Positions 17,076 through 28,400 of a DNA stretch of 50,030 nucleotides are shown piece after piece. This stretch comes from Alphaproteobacteria bacterium (GTDB lineage: Bacteria; Pseudomonadota; Alphaproteobacteria; UBA2136; JAPPOO01). Under the pieces are notes generated by a model. That model made no database searches and was not told where the DNA came from. It saw only the letters and a program-made list of their open reading frames with translations. The translations under genes were made by a program, and so were the position numbers. How positions within the stretch are numbered: position 1 is the first letter of the stretch; each line of letters opens with the position of its first letter. Where the stretch lies: positions 1-50,030 of the forward strand of contig JAPPOO010000037.1 of assembly GCA_028817875.1 (NCBI GenBank). The letters run 5' to 3'.

Positions 17076-19361
17076 ATGGCTAAACAGACAAGCGGACAAG
17101 TAAGTGACAGAATAAACGAAGGGCTAGGGCTTGCACTCGCCGTTATAGGTGCGTACTTCTTCATGTGTTTGGTAACATTTCATCCTGAAGACCCCTCCGC
17201 AAACAACTCAACCATGGTAGCTCAAGTTTACAACTACGGCGGAACATGGGGAGCCTACTTAGCAGATATACTTGTGATGCAGTTAGGGTTAGCCGCTTAC
17301 GCATTGCCACTACTATGTTTTACATATGCAGTCTCTCTCATTCTGCACCGCCCCTTGCAAGAGTGGTCACTACAAGTCATCACAATACCTATTCTATTAC
17401 TGGCCGTTTGCGCATTACTGCAAATGGTTTCTCCGCTGCCAGATTGGCCATCTCCAAATCCGCTTTACAAAGGGTTTGGCAATGGCGGGCTATTAGGAAA
17501 AATTACCGTGTACTGGTGTGCCCCAAATGTTGGTTGGGTTGGCTGCTACATTTTATTTTTGATGCTCGCTTTTGTAAGTATTTTATGGCTAACGGGAACA
17601 AGCCTGCATGATGTATATCGCGGCATAATGTGGGTAAAACGGGCAGGGCAGTTTACCTTGCAGCTTATTTGGCAAAGGCTAAAACGCATACAGTTTAAAA
17701 AAGCATCTCAGTTTGATTTACCGTTGCAACCAAGGATGCCAAAAGGCAAGCCAAAGGTAGAGCGCCCGATGTTAGAAGTGACAAAACCTGCAACAAGAAG
17801 TGAGCAGGAACGACAAGAAGCACTGCCGTTAGAGCTTACGGAAGGTTTTGCACTGCCGCCGTTACGTTTGCTAGGTGATGCACCACCGCAGGTTTCTGCC
17901 GAGAGTGAGGACGCCTTAACACAAAACGCACGTCGGTTAGAGGCAGAGCTGAAGAATTTTGGTGTAGAGGGAGCTGTTACAAAAATTTGCCCTGGGCCAG
18001 TTATCACAATATACGAATTAGAGCCTGCGGCAGGGGTCAAAACATCCTCTATTGTAAACTTAGCTGATGACTTAGCACGGTCTATGTCTGCCATTGCAGT
18101 GCGGATTGCTCCAATCCCTGGCAGGAATGTAATTGGTATAGAAATGCCAAACCATAATCGGCAGGGGGTCTCGCTAAAAGAACTGCTAGATACAGCAGAC
18201 TTCGAAAGCCACGCAGGTAAGCTAACGGTTGCTATGGGGGTAGATACCGCTGGAAACCCCGTCTACGAAGACATTGCTAAAATGCCTCATGCATTGATTG
18301 CAGGAACAACAGGGTCAGGTAAATCTGTTGCGATGAACGCATTTATTATGAGCTTGCTCTACCGCTTAACGCCAGATCAACTCAAGTTCGTGATGGTTGA
18401 CCCAAAAATGTTGGAACTTTCCATCTACAATGATATTCCACACCTTCTTACGCCTGTGATAACAGACCCGAACAAAGCGGCGTCGGCCTTAAACTGGGTT
18501 GTAAAGGAAATGGAAAATAGGTACCGCCTGATGAGCGAATTAGGCGTGAAAAACCTAGCGAGCTTTAACGCAAAATTTTCAGAGCTACAGGCCGCAGGGG
18601 AAGTACCAACAAGGCTTGTCCAAACAGGGTTTGACGTTCATACAGGTCAACCAATTATGGAAGAGCAATTACTGACAGATAAAATGCTGCCGCACATTGT
18701 TGTTGTGATTGATGAACTGGCCGACTTAATGATGGTGGCGGGTAAACAGGTAGAAATGTACATTGCCCGTTTAACACAAATGGCGCGGGCATCAGGAATT
18801 CACCTATTAGTAGCAACACAGCGGCCAAGTGTGGATGTTGTAACAGGGTTGATTAAAGCGAACATCCCAACGCGGATTTCCTTCAGCGTCGCCTCTAAAA
18901 TTGATAGCCGTACAGTGTTGGATAGTATGGGAGCTGAGCAACTATTAGGCAAAGGGGATATGCTTTTCCTAGCAAATGGGTCAAACACAATTCAGCGGCT
19001 ACACGGGGCGTTTGTTAGCGAGGAAGAGTGTAATGCTGTTGCCAAACATCTAAGAGAGCAAAGTAAACCTCAATACGTAGAAGATATTTTTAAAGCCGCT
19101 GGCGCGGCAAGCGGTGCAAACGGCGGCACAGTAACAGCAAGCGAAGGCGGTGAAGGGGATGAACTATACCAACAAGCTATTGAAGTTATTGCTAAAGAGC
19201 AAAAAGCTAGCACATCCTTCTTACAAAGAAGCTTAAAAATTGGTTACAACCGCGCAGCCGACATTATTGACCGTATGGAGTCGGATGGGTTCATTTCAGC
19301 AGCCAACCACGTTGGAAAAAGAGAAGTTATTTTAAGAAAACCTCCTGAAGAAGGTTATTAA
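17076..19361 (+). CDS. ftsK: DNA translocase FtsK
   Basis: N-terminal TM segments, 'PHALIAGTTGSGKSVAMNAFIMSLLY', 'VVIDELADLMM', C-terminal gamma winged helix (ASTSFLQRSLKIGYNRAADIIDRME). Confidence 0.95.
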   Translation: MAKQTSGQVSDRINEGLGLALAVIGAYFFMCLVTFHPEDPSANNSTMVAQVYNYGGTWGAYLADILVMQLGLAAYALPLLCFTYAVSLILHRPLQEWSLQVITIPILLLAVCALLQMVSPLPDWPSPNPLYKGFGNGGLLGKITVYWCAPNVGWVGCYILFLMLAFVSILWLTGTSLHDVYRGIMWVKRAGQFTLQLIWQRLKRIQFKKASQFDLPLQPRMPKGKPKVERPMLEVTKPATRSEQERQEALPLELTEGFALPPLRLLGDAPPQVSAESEDALTQNARRLEAELKNFGVEGAVTKICPGPVITIYELEPAAGVKTSSIVNLADDLARSMSAIAVRIAPIPGRNVIGIEMPNHNRQGVSLKELLDTADFESHAGKLTVAMGVDTAGNPVYEDIAKMPHALIAGTTGSGKSVAMNAFIMSLLYRLTPDQLKFVMVDPKMLELSIYNDIPHLLTPVITDPNKAASALNWVVKEMENRYRLMSELGVKNLASFNAKFSELQAAGEVPTRLVQTGFDVHTGQPIMEEQLLTDKMLPHIVVVIDELADLMMVAGKQVEMYIARLTQMARASGIHLLVATQRPSVDVVTGLIKANIPTRISFSVASKIDSRTVLDSMGAEQLLGKGDMLFLANGSNTIQRLHGAFVSEEECNAVAKHLREQSKPQYVEDIFKAAGAASGANGGTVTASEGGEGDELYQQAIEVIAKEQKASTSFLQRSLKIGYNRAADIIDRMESDGFISAANHVGKREVILRKPPEEGY

Positions 19362-19373
19362 AAAAACTAAAAC

Positions 19374-20027
19374 TTATTCCAAATTTTTCGTAATAAAATC
19401 AGCAATGTGTTGAATACCCTCTTGGTTAATACCATGGCCAAGGTTAGGTAGAAGGTTATATTGAACGGAAAACCCAGCGTCCGTAAAAACCTGATTTGCC
19501 TGAACTGTCGCATCAGCTGGTACAACATCATCTTCCGTACCATGAAGCAATAAAACAGGTGTATCTGTTGATACACCATTGGAAATATGTTCGGGCCACA
19601 TCAAAGCGGTAGAGTGCCCAATTAAACCTGCAGCAGGCATACCCCAATGGGGAACATTATGTAGCGCAACCATACCACCCTGAGAGAAACCTAAAACAAA
19701 GACTTGGCTCCAGTTGAGCTTTAGCTCAGAAATAACTTCTTTTTCAATATAAGCTTTAAGTTCGGTGCCAGCGTTTTCTATGCCGGGTTTGTCACGGAAA
19801 GTCCAATTATTGTCGCTAAACCATTGGTAACCTTGGCCAAACGGCGTTGGCTGTAAGGCGTTAGGTGAAAAATAAGCCACATGTTGTTGGTAAGCGGTAG
19901 GAAGCGCAGCGTCCAACATAGGCGCAAGGGAGATAAGGTCTTGCCCATCACTTCCAAATCCATGGAGCAGGATTATGGCAGCTTTAAGCGTTGTACTATC
20001 AGGAATAATAAAAGGGCCTGTTAACAT
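19374..20027 (-). CDS. alpha/beta hydrolase, phospholipase/carboxylesterase family
   Basis: GFGSDGQDL, GFSQGGMVAL nucleophile elbow, LLHGTEDDVVP, LGHGI. Confidence 0.88.
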   Translation of the reverse strand: MLTGPFIIPDSTTLKAAIILLHGFGSDGQDLISLAPMLDAALPTAYQQHVAYFSPNALQPTPFGQGYQWFSDNNWTFRDKPGIENAGTELKAYIEKEVISELKLNWSQVFVLGFSQGGMVALHNVPHWGMPAAGLIGHSTALMWPEHISNGVSTDTPVLLLHGTEDDVVPADATVQANQVFTDAGFSVQYNLLPNLGHGINQEGIQHIADFITKNLE

Positions 20028-20064
20028 GTATCTCTCTTCTTTCTTTTATGCTACGTTCAGCCTC

Positions 20065-20691
20065 ATGCAATTTATAGCTAAAATCATTTTCTTTTGGGTA
20101 TGCGCAATATTTTTCATTGCCTCCGCCAAAGCCGAAACAACTGACCCGATGGTGCAACGGGTAGAAAATTATTTCAATAATCTTTCAACCTATCAGGCTT
20201 ATTTTAGGCAAGTGAACGAAACACAAGGGCTTGTGCAAGAAGGGAATTTTTACTTAAAACGCCCACGGCAATTTTTATGGCAATACCAAGCGCCGCATAA
20301 GCAAAAAGTTGTTTCAACAGGCAGCAGAATGTTTTACGTAGATGAAGAAAGCCAGCAAGTAACGCAACTTCCTCTTAATTCAGGTTTGGCAGCAGTATTA
20401 ACGCAAAAAAAAATGGCATTTAAAGAAAGTAAACTCCAACTTCTGCAAAGTGAAAAAAGTACCAACGGTTTTGGTGTAACATTCCAGTTGCCTGAAGAAG
20501 ACGGTTTGCAAGGCGGAACAATGACGCTACGTTTTCAAGAAAACCCCTTGCAATTAGCACAAATGGTCACCACAACTCCATTAGGGCAAAAAACATTGAT
20601 TGATTTCTACGATGTGGTACAAGGTCAACCTCTAACAGCAGGTCTATTTGACTACACACCGCCGCAGGAAGAAATTATTTTCGGAAATTAG
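20065..20691 (+). CDS. lolA: outer-membrane lipoprotein carrier protein LolA
   Basis: Signal peptide; 'YQAYFRQVNETQGLVQEGNFYLKRPRQFLWQYQAPHKQKVVSTGSRMFYVDEESQQVTQ'. A start at 20026 is also possible. Confidence 0.88.
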   Translation: MQFIAKIIFFWVCAIFFIASAKAETTDPMVQRVENYFNNLSTYQAYFRQVNETQGLVQEGNFYLKRPRQFLWQYQAPHKQKVVSTGSRMFYVDEESQQVTQLPLNSGLAAVLTQKKMAFKESKLQLLQSEKSTNGFGVTFQLPEEDGLQGGTMTLRFQENPLQLAQMVTTTPLGQKTLIDFYDVVQGQPLTAGLFDYTPPQEEIIFGN

Positions 20692-20706
20692 ATAAAGGGG
20701 ATATTT

Positions 20707-22212
20707 ATGAACTTTCCTAAACCACAAGCAGATTTAAAACCAAACACAGTAAGCTACGAGCAACTACCACTTGTGAAGCCAACAGGTTTCAGAGAATATG
20801 ATGCACGCTGGCTGTTTGAAAAAGAAATCAATTTACAAGGTATTCAAGCTGTCGGCTTAGGGATGGCAACACTCTTTCGTCGCAAAGGTGTACCAGTACG
20901 CCTTGTTGTAGGGCATGACTTCCGCTCTTACTCCAGCTCCATTAAAATGGCGCTAACAAGCGGTTTACTAGCAGGTGGAGCCGAGGTTTTCGATATCGGG
21001 CTTGCCTTATCACCAATGGCTTATTTTGCTCAGTTTGAGTTGGATGTAGAAGGCGTTGCCATGGTAACTGCTAGCCATAACGATAATGGTTGGACGGGAA
21101 TCAAAATGGGTATGCAACGGCCTGTTACATTTGGTCCAGACGAAATGAGCGCCTTAAAAGAAATCGTTCTAAATGGTGATTTTGATGAGCCAACAACCAC
21201 GGGCAAATATCACTACGTAACAGATATGGCTGAAAGATACGCCGCTGACCTAACTAAATCAGTCAGCCTAAAGCGCAAACTAAAAGTTGTTTGTGCGTGT
21301 GGAAATGGGACTGCAGGTGCGTTTTCACCCGATGTACTAAGGCGTGCAGGGTGTGAAGTTGTTGAACTTAACTGCGACCTAGACCACACATTCCCAAACC
21401 ACAATCCAAATCCAGAAGATATGAAGATGCTTCATGCTGTGCGTGATGCTGTACTAGAGCATAAGGCCGATATTGGATTAGCCTTCGATGGTGATGGTGA
21501 CCGCTGCGGTGTTGTTGATAACGAAGGTGAAGAACTTTTTGCTGATAAAGTGGGTGTACTTCTCGCACGGGATTTATCTGCCCAAAACGAAAACAGCACG
21601 TTCGTAGTTGATGTTAAGTCGACAGGGCTATTTTTAACAGACCCAATTCTGCAAGAAAATGGCGCTAAAACAACGTATTGGAAAACAGGTCACTCCTACA
21701 TCAAGCGTTACTGTAGTGATAACAATGCGTTGGCAGGCTTTGAAAAAAGCGGACACTTTTTCTTCAATGCGCCTGTTGGCCGTGGATATGATGATGCCCT
21801 TGTAACAGCCCTGGCCGTTTGCAATATGTTGGAAAGAAATTCTGACAAAACAATGGCCGATTTAAGAAGAAGTCTGCCAAAAACATGGCAATCTCCATCA
21901 ATGGCGCCAAAATGTGCCGATGAAGAAAAATACGGCGTAATTGACAGAGCCGTAAGCCACTTTAGCAAAATAGCTGAATCTGGCGCGTCAATTGCTGGTC
22001 AAAAAGTGAAAGAAGCCATTACTGTAAATGGTATCCGTTTGGTGTTAGAAGATGGCACGTGGGGGCTTGTACGAGCATCCTCCAACAAACCTGAGCTAGT
22101 TGTAGTGGTGGAAAGCCCAACTTCTGAAGAAAACATGCGTGCGATTTTCAGTGAAATTGATGGCTTTTTGTCTCAACAGCCAGAAGTTGGTGAGTACAAC
22201 CAAAAAATATAG
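20707..22212 (+). CDS. phosphomannomutase/phosphoglucomutase
   Basis: FREYDARW, VTASHNDNGWTGIKMG, AFDGDGDRCGVVD, FEKSGHFFF. Confidence 0.93.
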   Translation: MNFPKPQADLKPNTVSYEQLPLVKPTGFREYDARWLFEKEINLQGIQAVGLGMATLFRRKGVPVRLVVGHDFRSYSSSIKMALTSGLLAGGAEVFDIGLALSPMAYFAQFELDVEGVAMVTASHNDNGWTGIKMGMQRPVTFGPDEMSALKEIVLNGDFDEPTTTGKYHYVTDMAERYAADLTKSVSLKRKLKVVCACGNGTAGAFSPDVLRRAGCEVVELNCDLDHTFPNHNPNPEDMKMLHAVRDAVLEHKADIGLAFDGDGDRCGVVDNEGEELFADKVGVLLARDLSAQNENSTFVVDVKSTGLFLTDPILQENGAKTTYWKTGHSYIKRYCSDNNALAGFEKSGHFFFNAPVGRGYDDALVTALAVCNMLERNSDKTMADLRRSLPKTWQSPSMAPKCADEEKYGVIDRAVSHFSKIAESGASIAGQKVKEAITVNGIRLVLEDGTWGLVRASSNKPELVVVVESPTSEENMRAIFSEIDGFLSQQPEVGEYNQKI

Positions 22213-22255
22213 TTCAAAGTAGGCGAAAAGCGTCCTCTGCGTTACACTGCTGCCT

Positions 22256-22729
22256 ATGGGGAAATTTGAATGCAACTTACCAAATGAAGCAGCAACAGTA
22301 CAGCTAGCAGAACGTCTGGCAGATACTGTACAAGCGGGGGATGTAATTCGTCTAGAAGGTGATTTAGGCGCGGGCAAATCAACATTTGCACGCGCTTTTA
22401 TTCGTGCAATGGGCACGCAAAGCCAACATATACCCAGCCCAACCTACACAATTATGCAGGTTTATGACGATACAAAACTACCCGTAGCCCACCTAGATTG
22501 CTATAGGCTGGATGACCCGGAAGAGCTCGCCTTTTTAGGGCTAGAAGATTATTTGCAAACAGGTATCGTTATGGCCGAGTGGCCGCCAGCACCGTTACAA
22601 CACACAGAAAAAACAGCAGGAACCTTAACAATCCAACTGGGTATTGTTGAATCAGGCCGTTCAGCAAACTTTTCTGTAATAGGCACATGGGAGGATCGTC
22701 TACCCGCGTTGGAAATTATATGTCGGTAG
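22256..22729 (+). CDS. tsaE: tRNA threonylcarbamoyladenosine biosynthesis ATPase TsaE
   Basis: LEGDLGAGKSTFARAFIRA, SPTYTIMQVY, HLDCYRL, MAEWP. Confidence 0.93.
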   Translation: MGKFECNLPNEAATVQLAERLADTVQAGDVIRLEGDLGAGKSTFARAFIRAMGTQSQHIPSPTYTIMQVYDDTKLPVAHLDCYRLDDPEELAFLGLEDYLQTGIVMAEWPPAPLQHTEKTAGTLTIQLGIVESGRSANFSVIGTWEDRLPALEIICR

Positions 22730-25485
22730 CTTGTATACCTTCAAAGTACCCTTTTATGCAAACGGTGGCGCAGAAGCTACTAAAAACGGTAAAAGAACCT
22801 ATAGAACTAGCGGAAACAACCATATGGGTACCCGCACCACGTCAAGGGCAGGTGCTAGCCCAACTTTTACAAAATGCTGTTGGTAGCTCGGTTATTCTTC
22901 CTAAAATTCTACCGCTTCAACTCAAAGAAGAAATACCCGAAACACTAAAAACTGAAGAAGACCAAAAAGGCGAAGCAAGCAGTACAGTCAGGCAAATGGT
23001 GCTGACCCGCTTACTATGTAAGCGAGATAAAAACCTGCAATACCAACAAGCGTGGGATCAAGCAAAGCAACTGGCCAGTGTGTTAGATGAACTCACGTCT
23101 CACGGTATTGAAAAAGAAAAACTGGAAGAGCTTGTAAGTGGTTCTTTAGCCCAACACTGGCAACTGAATTTGGACTTTTTAAATATCGTGTTAGAAGCAT
23201 GGCCTGCTTGGCTAGATGAGAATAACTTAATAGACTCAAAACAAGCGCAAAGGCACCGCCTGCAAAAATTAGCAAACTACTATAAAATAGAGGGAAAAAG
23301 TACAACCGTATGGGCGGTTGGATTTGCTGATACAACCCCCAGCGGCCTAGCAGTGTTAAAAGCGATTGCTCAAATGCCAAACGGGTACGTTGTGCTACCA
23401 AGCTATAATGGTACAGAAAGAAAAGACATTTCCACCACTCACCCTCAGTACCAAGTACAAAAATTAGCCCGCCAAATAACTGATGAGAACATTATAGTTT
23501 GGGAAGGAAAAACAACGCACAAAACTAACGTAACAACCGTTGAAACCCAAACGTTACAAAGGGAAGCAGCAATAATTGCACTAATAATGCGAGAAGCATG
23601 GGAAGAGCAAAAAACATGCGCTCTTGTAACGCCTGACCGCCTGATTGCAGAGCGCGTAAAAGCTGAATTGTCAAGGTGGAAGCTAATAGCGGACGACTCC
23701 GCAGGTCAGCCGTTATCAGAAAGCGACTGGGGAAAGTTACTCATACAAATTTCCCAAGTGGCAGCAAGCCGCTTTAACCCCATCCAACTGGCTGATTTAT
23801 TAAGTAATTTTTTAGTTTCAGAGGTAATACCCCCCACAAGTGCAACCATATTCACAAATACATTATTGCGCGGAATTCAGCCTGAACCAGGGCTTTCAGG
23901 GCTACGTAAAAGCTGGCAAAAAAAGGTGAAAAAAGGTGAAAAAAGAGCAAATTTAGACCTTTCTGACACTATTTTGAACGCAATTGCGCAAAGTTTTCAG
24001 CCACTCACACAAATTCAGGATGCATCCTTCAAAGAATACCTAGAAACACTGCTAGAAACGGCAACAACCCTAACACAGCAGCCAGTACCAGAAGAAATTG
24101 AAACGGCCATAACCGAATGGCAGGAAGAATCAGAAGAAGCAGGAAAGTTCAATTTACAAGCTGCGTCTGATGCTCTCCAAGCGTTGCTCGCGCAGGAGGT
24201 GACACGCGCACCTGCGGTGACGGACAGGCTATTCATTTGGGGGCCGTTGGAATCCCGCCTCCAGCAGGTTGACCGTGTCATCCTTGCTGGCCTGAATGAA
24301 GGGACTTGGCCAAATCAACCAAGCCCTGATGCATGGTTGAACCGTGCCATGAGGGAACAGTTAGGTTTGCCGGATGCCGAGCGCACCATAGGGCTCGCTG
24401 CGCACGATGTATCAAGCCTAATGCACCTGCCTAAAGTATTCCTAACCCGCAGCAAGTTAGTGGACGGAGAAGAAACAACAGGGTCTCGTTTTATCAAACG
24501 TTGGGAAGTCGAAGCTGGAGAAGCTGCTGTTCAGCAGGCAAAGCAACAAGGGCTTAAATGGCAAAGTTGGGCGGAAAGGCTGGAGGAAGAAGGCAGAGCA
24601 AGTACACTGGAATCAGTAGACGGCAAACCGCCGTTGCCACTCAGGCCAAAGCGTTGGTCAGCATCCGCTGTAGGGCAACTCATGAGCTGCCCCTACCAAT
24701 TTTTTGCAGAAAAAGTGCTCATATTGCCAGAAATCGAAAGCTTTTTAGAAATACCAGAAGCGCGGGAGCGCGGCCAATTGGTTCACACATGGCTACAGGC
24801 GTTTTTTGAACAAATAGAAGAGCTGCCGCCGCCTTTTACAGAAACGGTAACAGAGAAAAACAAGCAAGAAGCCTTAAGCAAATTACAGGAGTTAGCGGAA
24901 GCGGTCTGTGAAGATTTAGCGCCTGCCGTTAAAGCCATATGGTTCCCACGTTTAATGAAGCTGGCGCCCGATTTGGTAAACCATTTTGCGCAAATGGCGC
25001 AGCAAGGTGAAGAAGTGCATAAGTTGGAACAAAAAGCTGAGGCCGAGCTAAATGGCATCACCTTTCATGCGCGGGCAGACCGTATTGACAACAGTCCTCA
25101 AGGCGTTTGGATTGTTGACTACAAAACAGGTGAGCCACCCCAAGCGAAAGATGTTGCCTTGGGGCGTAAGCCTCAGCTAGCGGTGGAAGCGTGGCTGCAA
25201 CAAAAACAAAAGTATGTACCAAATGCGGTGCTGGCAGGCGTGAGTGTATGGCATATCCCCGCAGGGGGAACAAAGCCCGTAACAGTATCACGCTACGATG
25301 ATGAGGCCTTGGCCCAAAAGGTTGAAAACTGGCAAGCAGAGTTAATCGCAGGGTTAGAAAAATTGGTTTCCCATTATCAAAATCCGGAAGGCACATACGC
25401 AGCAGTCCCCGGCAGCGCTTGTACATACTGTGTTTACGCCGGCGTCTGCCGTAAAGCCGAGTGGGCAGCAGAAGGGGCAGGGTAA
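22720..25485 (+). CDS. addB: double-strand break repair protein AddB
   Basis: 'GLNEGTWPNQPSPDAWLNRAMREQLGLP', C-terminal nuclease domain 'ADRIDNSPQGVWIVDYKTG' and CTYCVYAGVC cluster. Start set at MSVACIPSK. Confidence 0.9.
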   Translation: MSVACIPSKYPFMQTVAQKLLKTVKEPIELAETTIWVPAPRQGQVLAQLLQNAVGSSVILPKILPLQLKEEIPETLKTEEDQKGEASSTVRQMVLTRLLCKRDKNLQYQQAWDQAKQLASVLDELTSHGIEKEKLEELVSGSLAQHWQLNLDFLNIVLEAWPAWLDENNLIDSKQAQRHRLQKLANYYKIEGKSTTVWAVGFADTTPSGLAVLKAIAQMPNGYVVLPSYNGTERKDISTTHPQYQVQKLARQITDENIIVWEGKTTHKTNVTTVETQTLQREAAIIALIMREAWEEQKTCALVTPDRLIAERVKAELSRWKLIADDSAGQPLSESDWGKLLIQISQVAASRFNPIQLADLLSNFLVSEVIPPTSATIFTNTLLRGIQPEPGLSGLRKSWQKKVKKGEKRANLDLSDTILNAIAQSFQPLTQIQDASFKEYLETLLETATTLTQQPVPEEIETAITEWQEESEEAGKFNLQAASDALQALLAQEVTRAPAVTDRLFIWGPLESRLQQVDRVILAGLNEGTWPNQPSPDAWLNRAMREQLGLPDAERTIGLAAHDVSSLMHLPKVFLTRSKLVDGEETTGSRFIKRWEVEAGEAAVQQAKQQGLKWQSWAERLEEEGRASTLESVDGKPPLPLRPKRWSASAVGQLMSCPYQFFAEKVLILPEIESFLEIPEARERGQLVHTWLQAFFEQIEELPPPFTETVTEKNKQEALSKLQELAEAVCEDLAPAVKAIWFPRLMKLAPDLVNHFAQMAQQGEEVHKLEQKAEAELNGITFHARADRIDNSPQGVWIVDYKTGEPPQAKDVALGRKPQLAVEAWLQQKQKYVPNAVLAGVSVWHIPAGGTKPVTVSRYDDEALAQKVENWQAELIAGLEKLVSHYQNPEGTYAAVPGSACTYCVYAGVCRKAEWAAEGAG

Positions 25486-28400
25486 TGGCGCGGCAGATGG
25501 ATGAACGCATTATCGGTAAGGCAACGCTTGCCCAGCAACAAGCGGCTAACCCAAACATGTCCGTATGGGTTTCCGCCAACGCAGGCACGGGTAAAACAAA
25601 AGTATTGGTAGACCGCCTGTTGCGTTTAATGATTGCAGAACCAGCAACCAAGCCCACGGAGATATTAGGGCTGACCTTCAGCAAAGCTGGCGCCTCCGAA
25701 ATGTTGAATAAGCTACAAGAAAAATTGGGCGAGTTAAGCGCACTAAGTGCAGCTGTATTAGCTCAGGAACTTGAAGAAAAAATACTGCTCAGAACACCAA
25801 CAAAAACAGAAGTACAGCGTGCGAAACAGATGTACGACCAAGTGTTGGACAGTCCGCCCCAGCTCATGACAATTCACAGCTTCTGTCACGGCATTTTAAA
25901 GCGTTTTCCGTTAGAGGTTGGTATATTCCCGCAGTTCATTTTGTTAGAAGAAGAGGCGGCGAACGAAACGCTACAGCAGGCAATGGAGCAAACGTTTACC
26001 GAAATTGCCGACCCACAGCACCTACAACATGCAGCATACCAGCACGTTATGAGGTACGTAGCCGAGCAAAACGTACGTACGGTGCTACAAAAAACATTGG
26101 CTCAACGGGCGCGGCTACAGCGTTTATTGCACAAAGCAAACGGAGTAGATAACTACATCAACAAACTGGGTGATATATTAGAGGTAAATCCCGAATTAGC
26201 AAAACAGCCGCTTGTAGAAAACATGGAACGCTATGTGCCGGACAGTAAAACGCAGCGCCTGTTGGAAGAAAGCGTTGCAGCGCTTTTAGGCGGTGGTAAA
26301 AAAGCGAAGGAAAGAGGCGAAAAATTACAAGCGTATGTGCAGTTGCCTAATAGCGAACAAAAACAAAAAGTCGAAAACTACATCAACCTGTTTTTAACAA
26401 GCAAAGGGCAGGCACTAAGCAGCCTGACAGACAAAAAAGTACAAGAAAGCAACCCCGAAGTAGAAAGCCTACTAAGAGCAGAACAAGGGCGGATTATGGG
26501 GCTAAAAAAAGAGTGGTATAGCCAGCAAACATTCTGCCATACGGCGGCTATTTTACAGGTTGCCTCTGCTGTTTTGGATAACTACACTGCGCTGAAAAAG
26601 AAGAAAAACGGACTAGATTTTGAAGACCTTATTCAATACACGTTAGAACTACTCAGCAACGCAGATGTAAAGGATTGGGTGGGCTATCGGTTGGACCAAA
26701 ATATAAAGCACATCATGCTGGACGAAGGGCAGGACACCAACCAGAGGCAGTGGGAAATTTTACAAACGCTGGTGGAAGAGTTTTTTAGCGGCAGTGACCA
26801 ACACGAAGAAAAACGCACATTTTTTGCTGTGGGAGACATCAAACAATCCATCTACCGTTTTCAGGAAGCGGAACCTCGCGTATTTCAGCAAATTTTAACC
26901 CAAATGCAAAAGTGGGATGCAACGGGGACACAGGTGCGTGAGGTAGCATTAGAAACATCGTTCAGAACAAACCCAGCTATTCTTCAAGCAGTAGATTTAA
27001 TTTTTTCAGAGGGCGAAAAAGCAGAAAGCCTCACGGATACAACACAAAAGGTAGAACACGCGTCAGCGTACACAAATCACCATGCGTCAATACAAGTGTG
27101 GCCGCTAGTAGCCAAAAACAAAGTTAAAAAACAAGAAGACATCCCGTGGCAGCTACCCGTTTACGAACCTACGGAAGAAAACGCTACGTGGCAAGTGGCA
27201 GAGCGCGTAGCTAAGTCTATGAATACACTGGCAAATAGCTCTCAACGGCTAAGTGACGGCAAGCGCATTGACTACGGCGATATGATGATTCTGCTCAGAA
27301 GTCGCAAAATGTTGCCGATGCTACTCAAAAAGCTGCAAGAACACGGCGTGCCGGTAGTGGTAACAGGCGGAAATAAAAAAGAAAATCACCCAATAGTGGA
27401 TGATTTACTCGCCTTGTGCCGCGTGCTGATAAACCCGCTGGACGACCTGAGTTTAGCGCAAGTTCTGAAAAGCCCACTTTTCAATAAAACGGATGATTTA
27501 CTGATAAATTTAGCTGAAAAAAGGCAAAAAGAAGAACCACTTTGGGATGTTTTGGAACAAATTCAGCCCGATATATACGCGCAGTTGGAAAAATGGAGAA
27601 CAGGTGCGCAGAAACAAACCGTTTACCAAGTTTGCATGCAGGTTTTGCAACAAACAAAGGCAAGGGGAGCCTTCATCACACGGTTTGGAGGAAGCTCAGG
27701 CAGTAAATCCGCCCGCCAAGCCGTCCAAAGCGTGATAGACGGCTTTTTAGAAACCGCGCTAAAACACACGGGCGGTTGGCATAAATTCATCTACACAGTA
27801 GAAAACAAAGGCATCAGCATAGCGGCAGCCTCTGGCGAAAGTAGCGATGCCGTCCGAGTCATGACCGTTCACGGTTCTAAGGGTTTGGAAGCGCCCATTG
27901 TTTTCTTGCCCGACACAACGGGCAACTACACCAAACGCCAGCAAGACGACAAATGGCTGTGGGACGAGGAGGAACTAATTCTCTACAGCCTGCCAAAAGA
28001 GCAAGCAACGCCGCTACAACAAAAGCTGTTGGATGCGGAAGAAAAACGCATGATTCAAGATGAACAGCGCCTGCTATACGTCGCCCTAACTCGCGCAAAG
28101 GAGCGTCTCTACATCGGCGGTGCTCTTGCAGGCAATACAAAAGAGGCGCCTGAAAATAGTTGGTATGCTGATATCCAATCCATCGTTTCAACGGAAAACG
28201 GCTGGCTCCAGCAGGAAGATGAAAGCTGGGTATATGAGAACGGCAGCGTAACAGCAACCCCTGAGCAGCCCACTCAGCAGTCGTTTGAAGAAAATATACC
28301 GCCGCCTGCTTGGTTGAACCAGCCAGCAAAGCAAAGCTATACCATTAAACAACCTACTAACGAAGATACAGAAAACGAAGAAATCCGCAAGCGCGGGGAG

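Noticed and set aside
17246-17611. 121-aa ORF overlapping ftsK in another frame
   Set aside because: Lies wholly inside a clear FtsK coding frame; no supporting motif.
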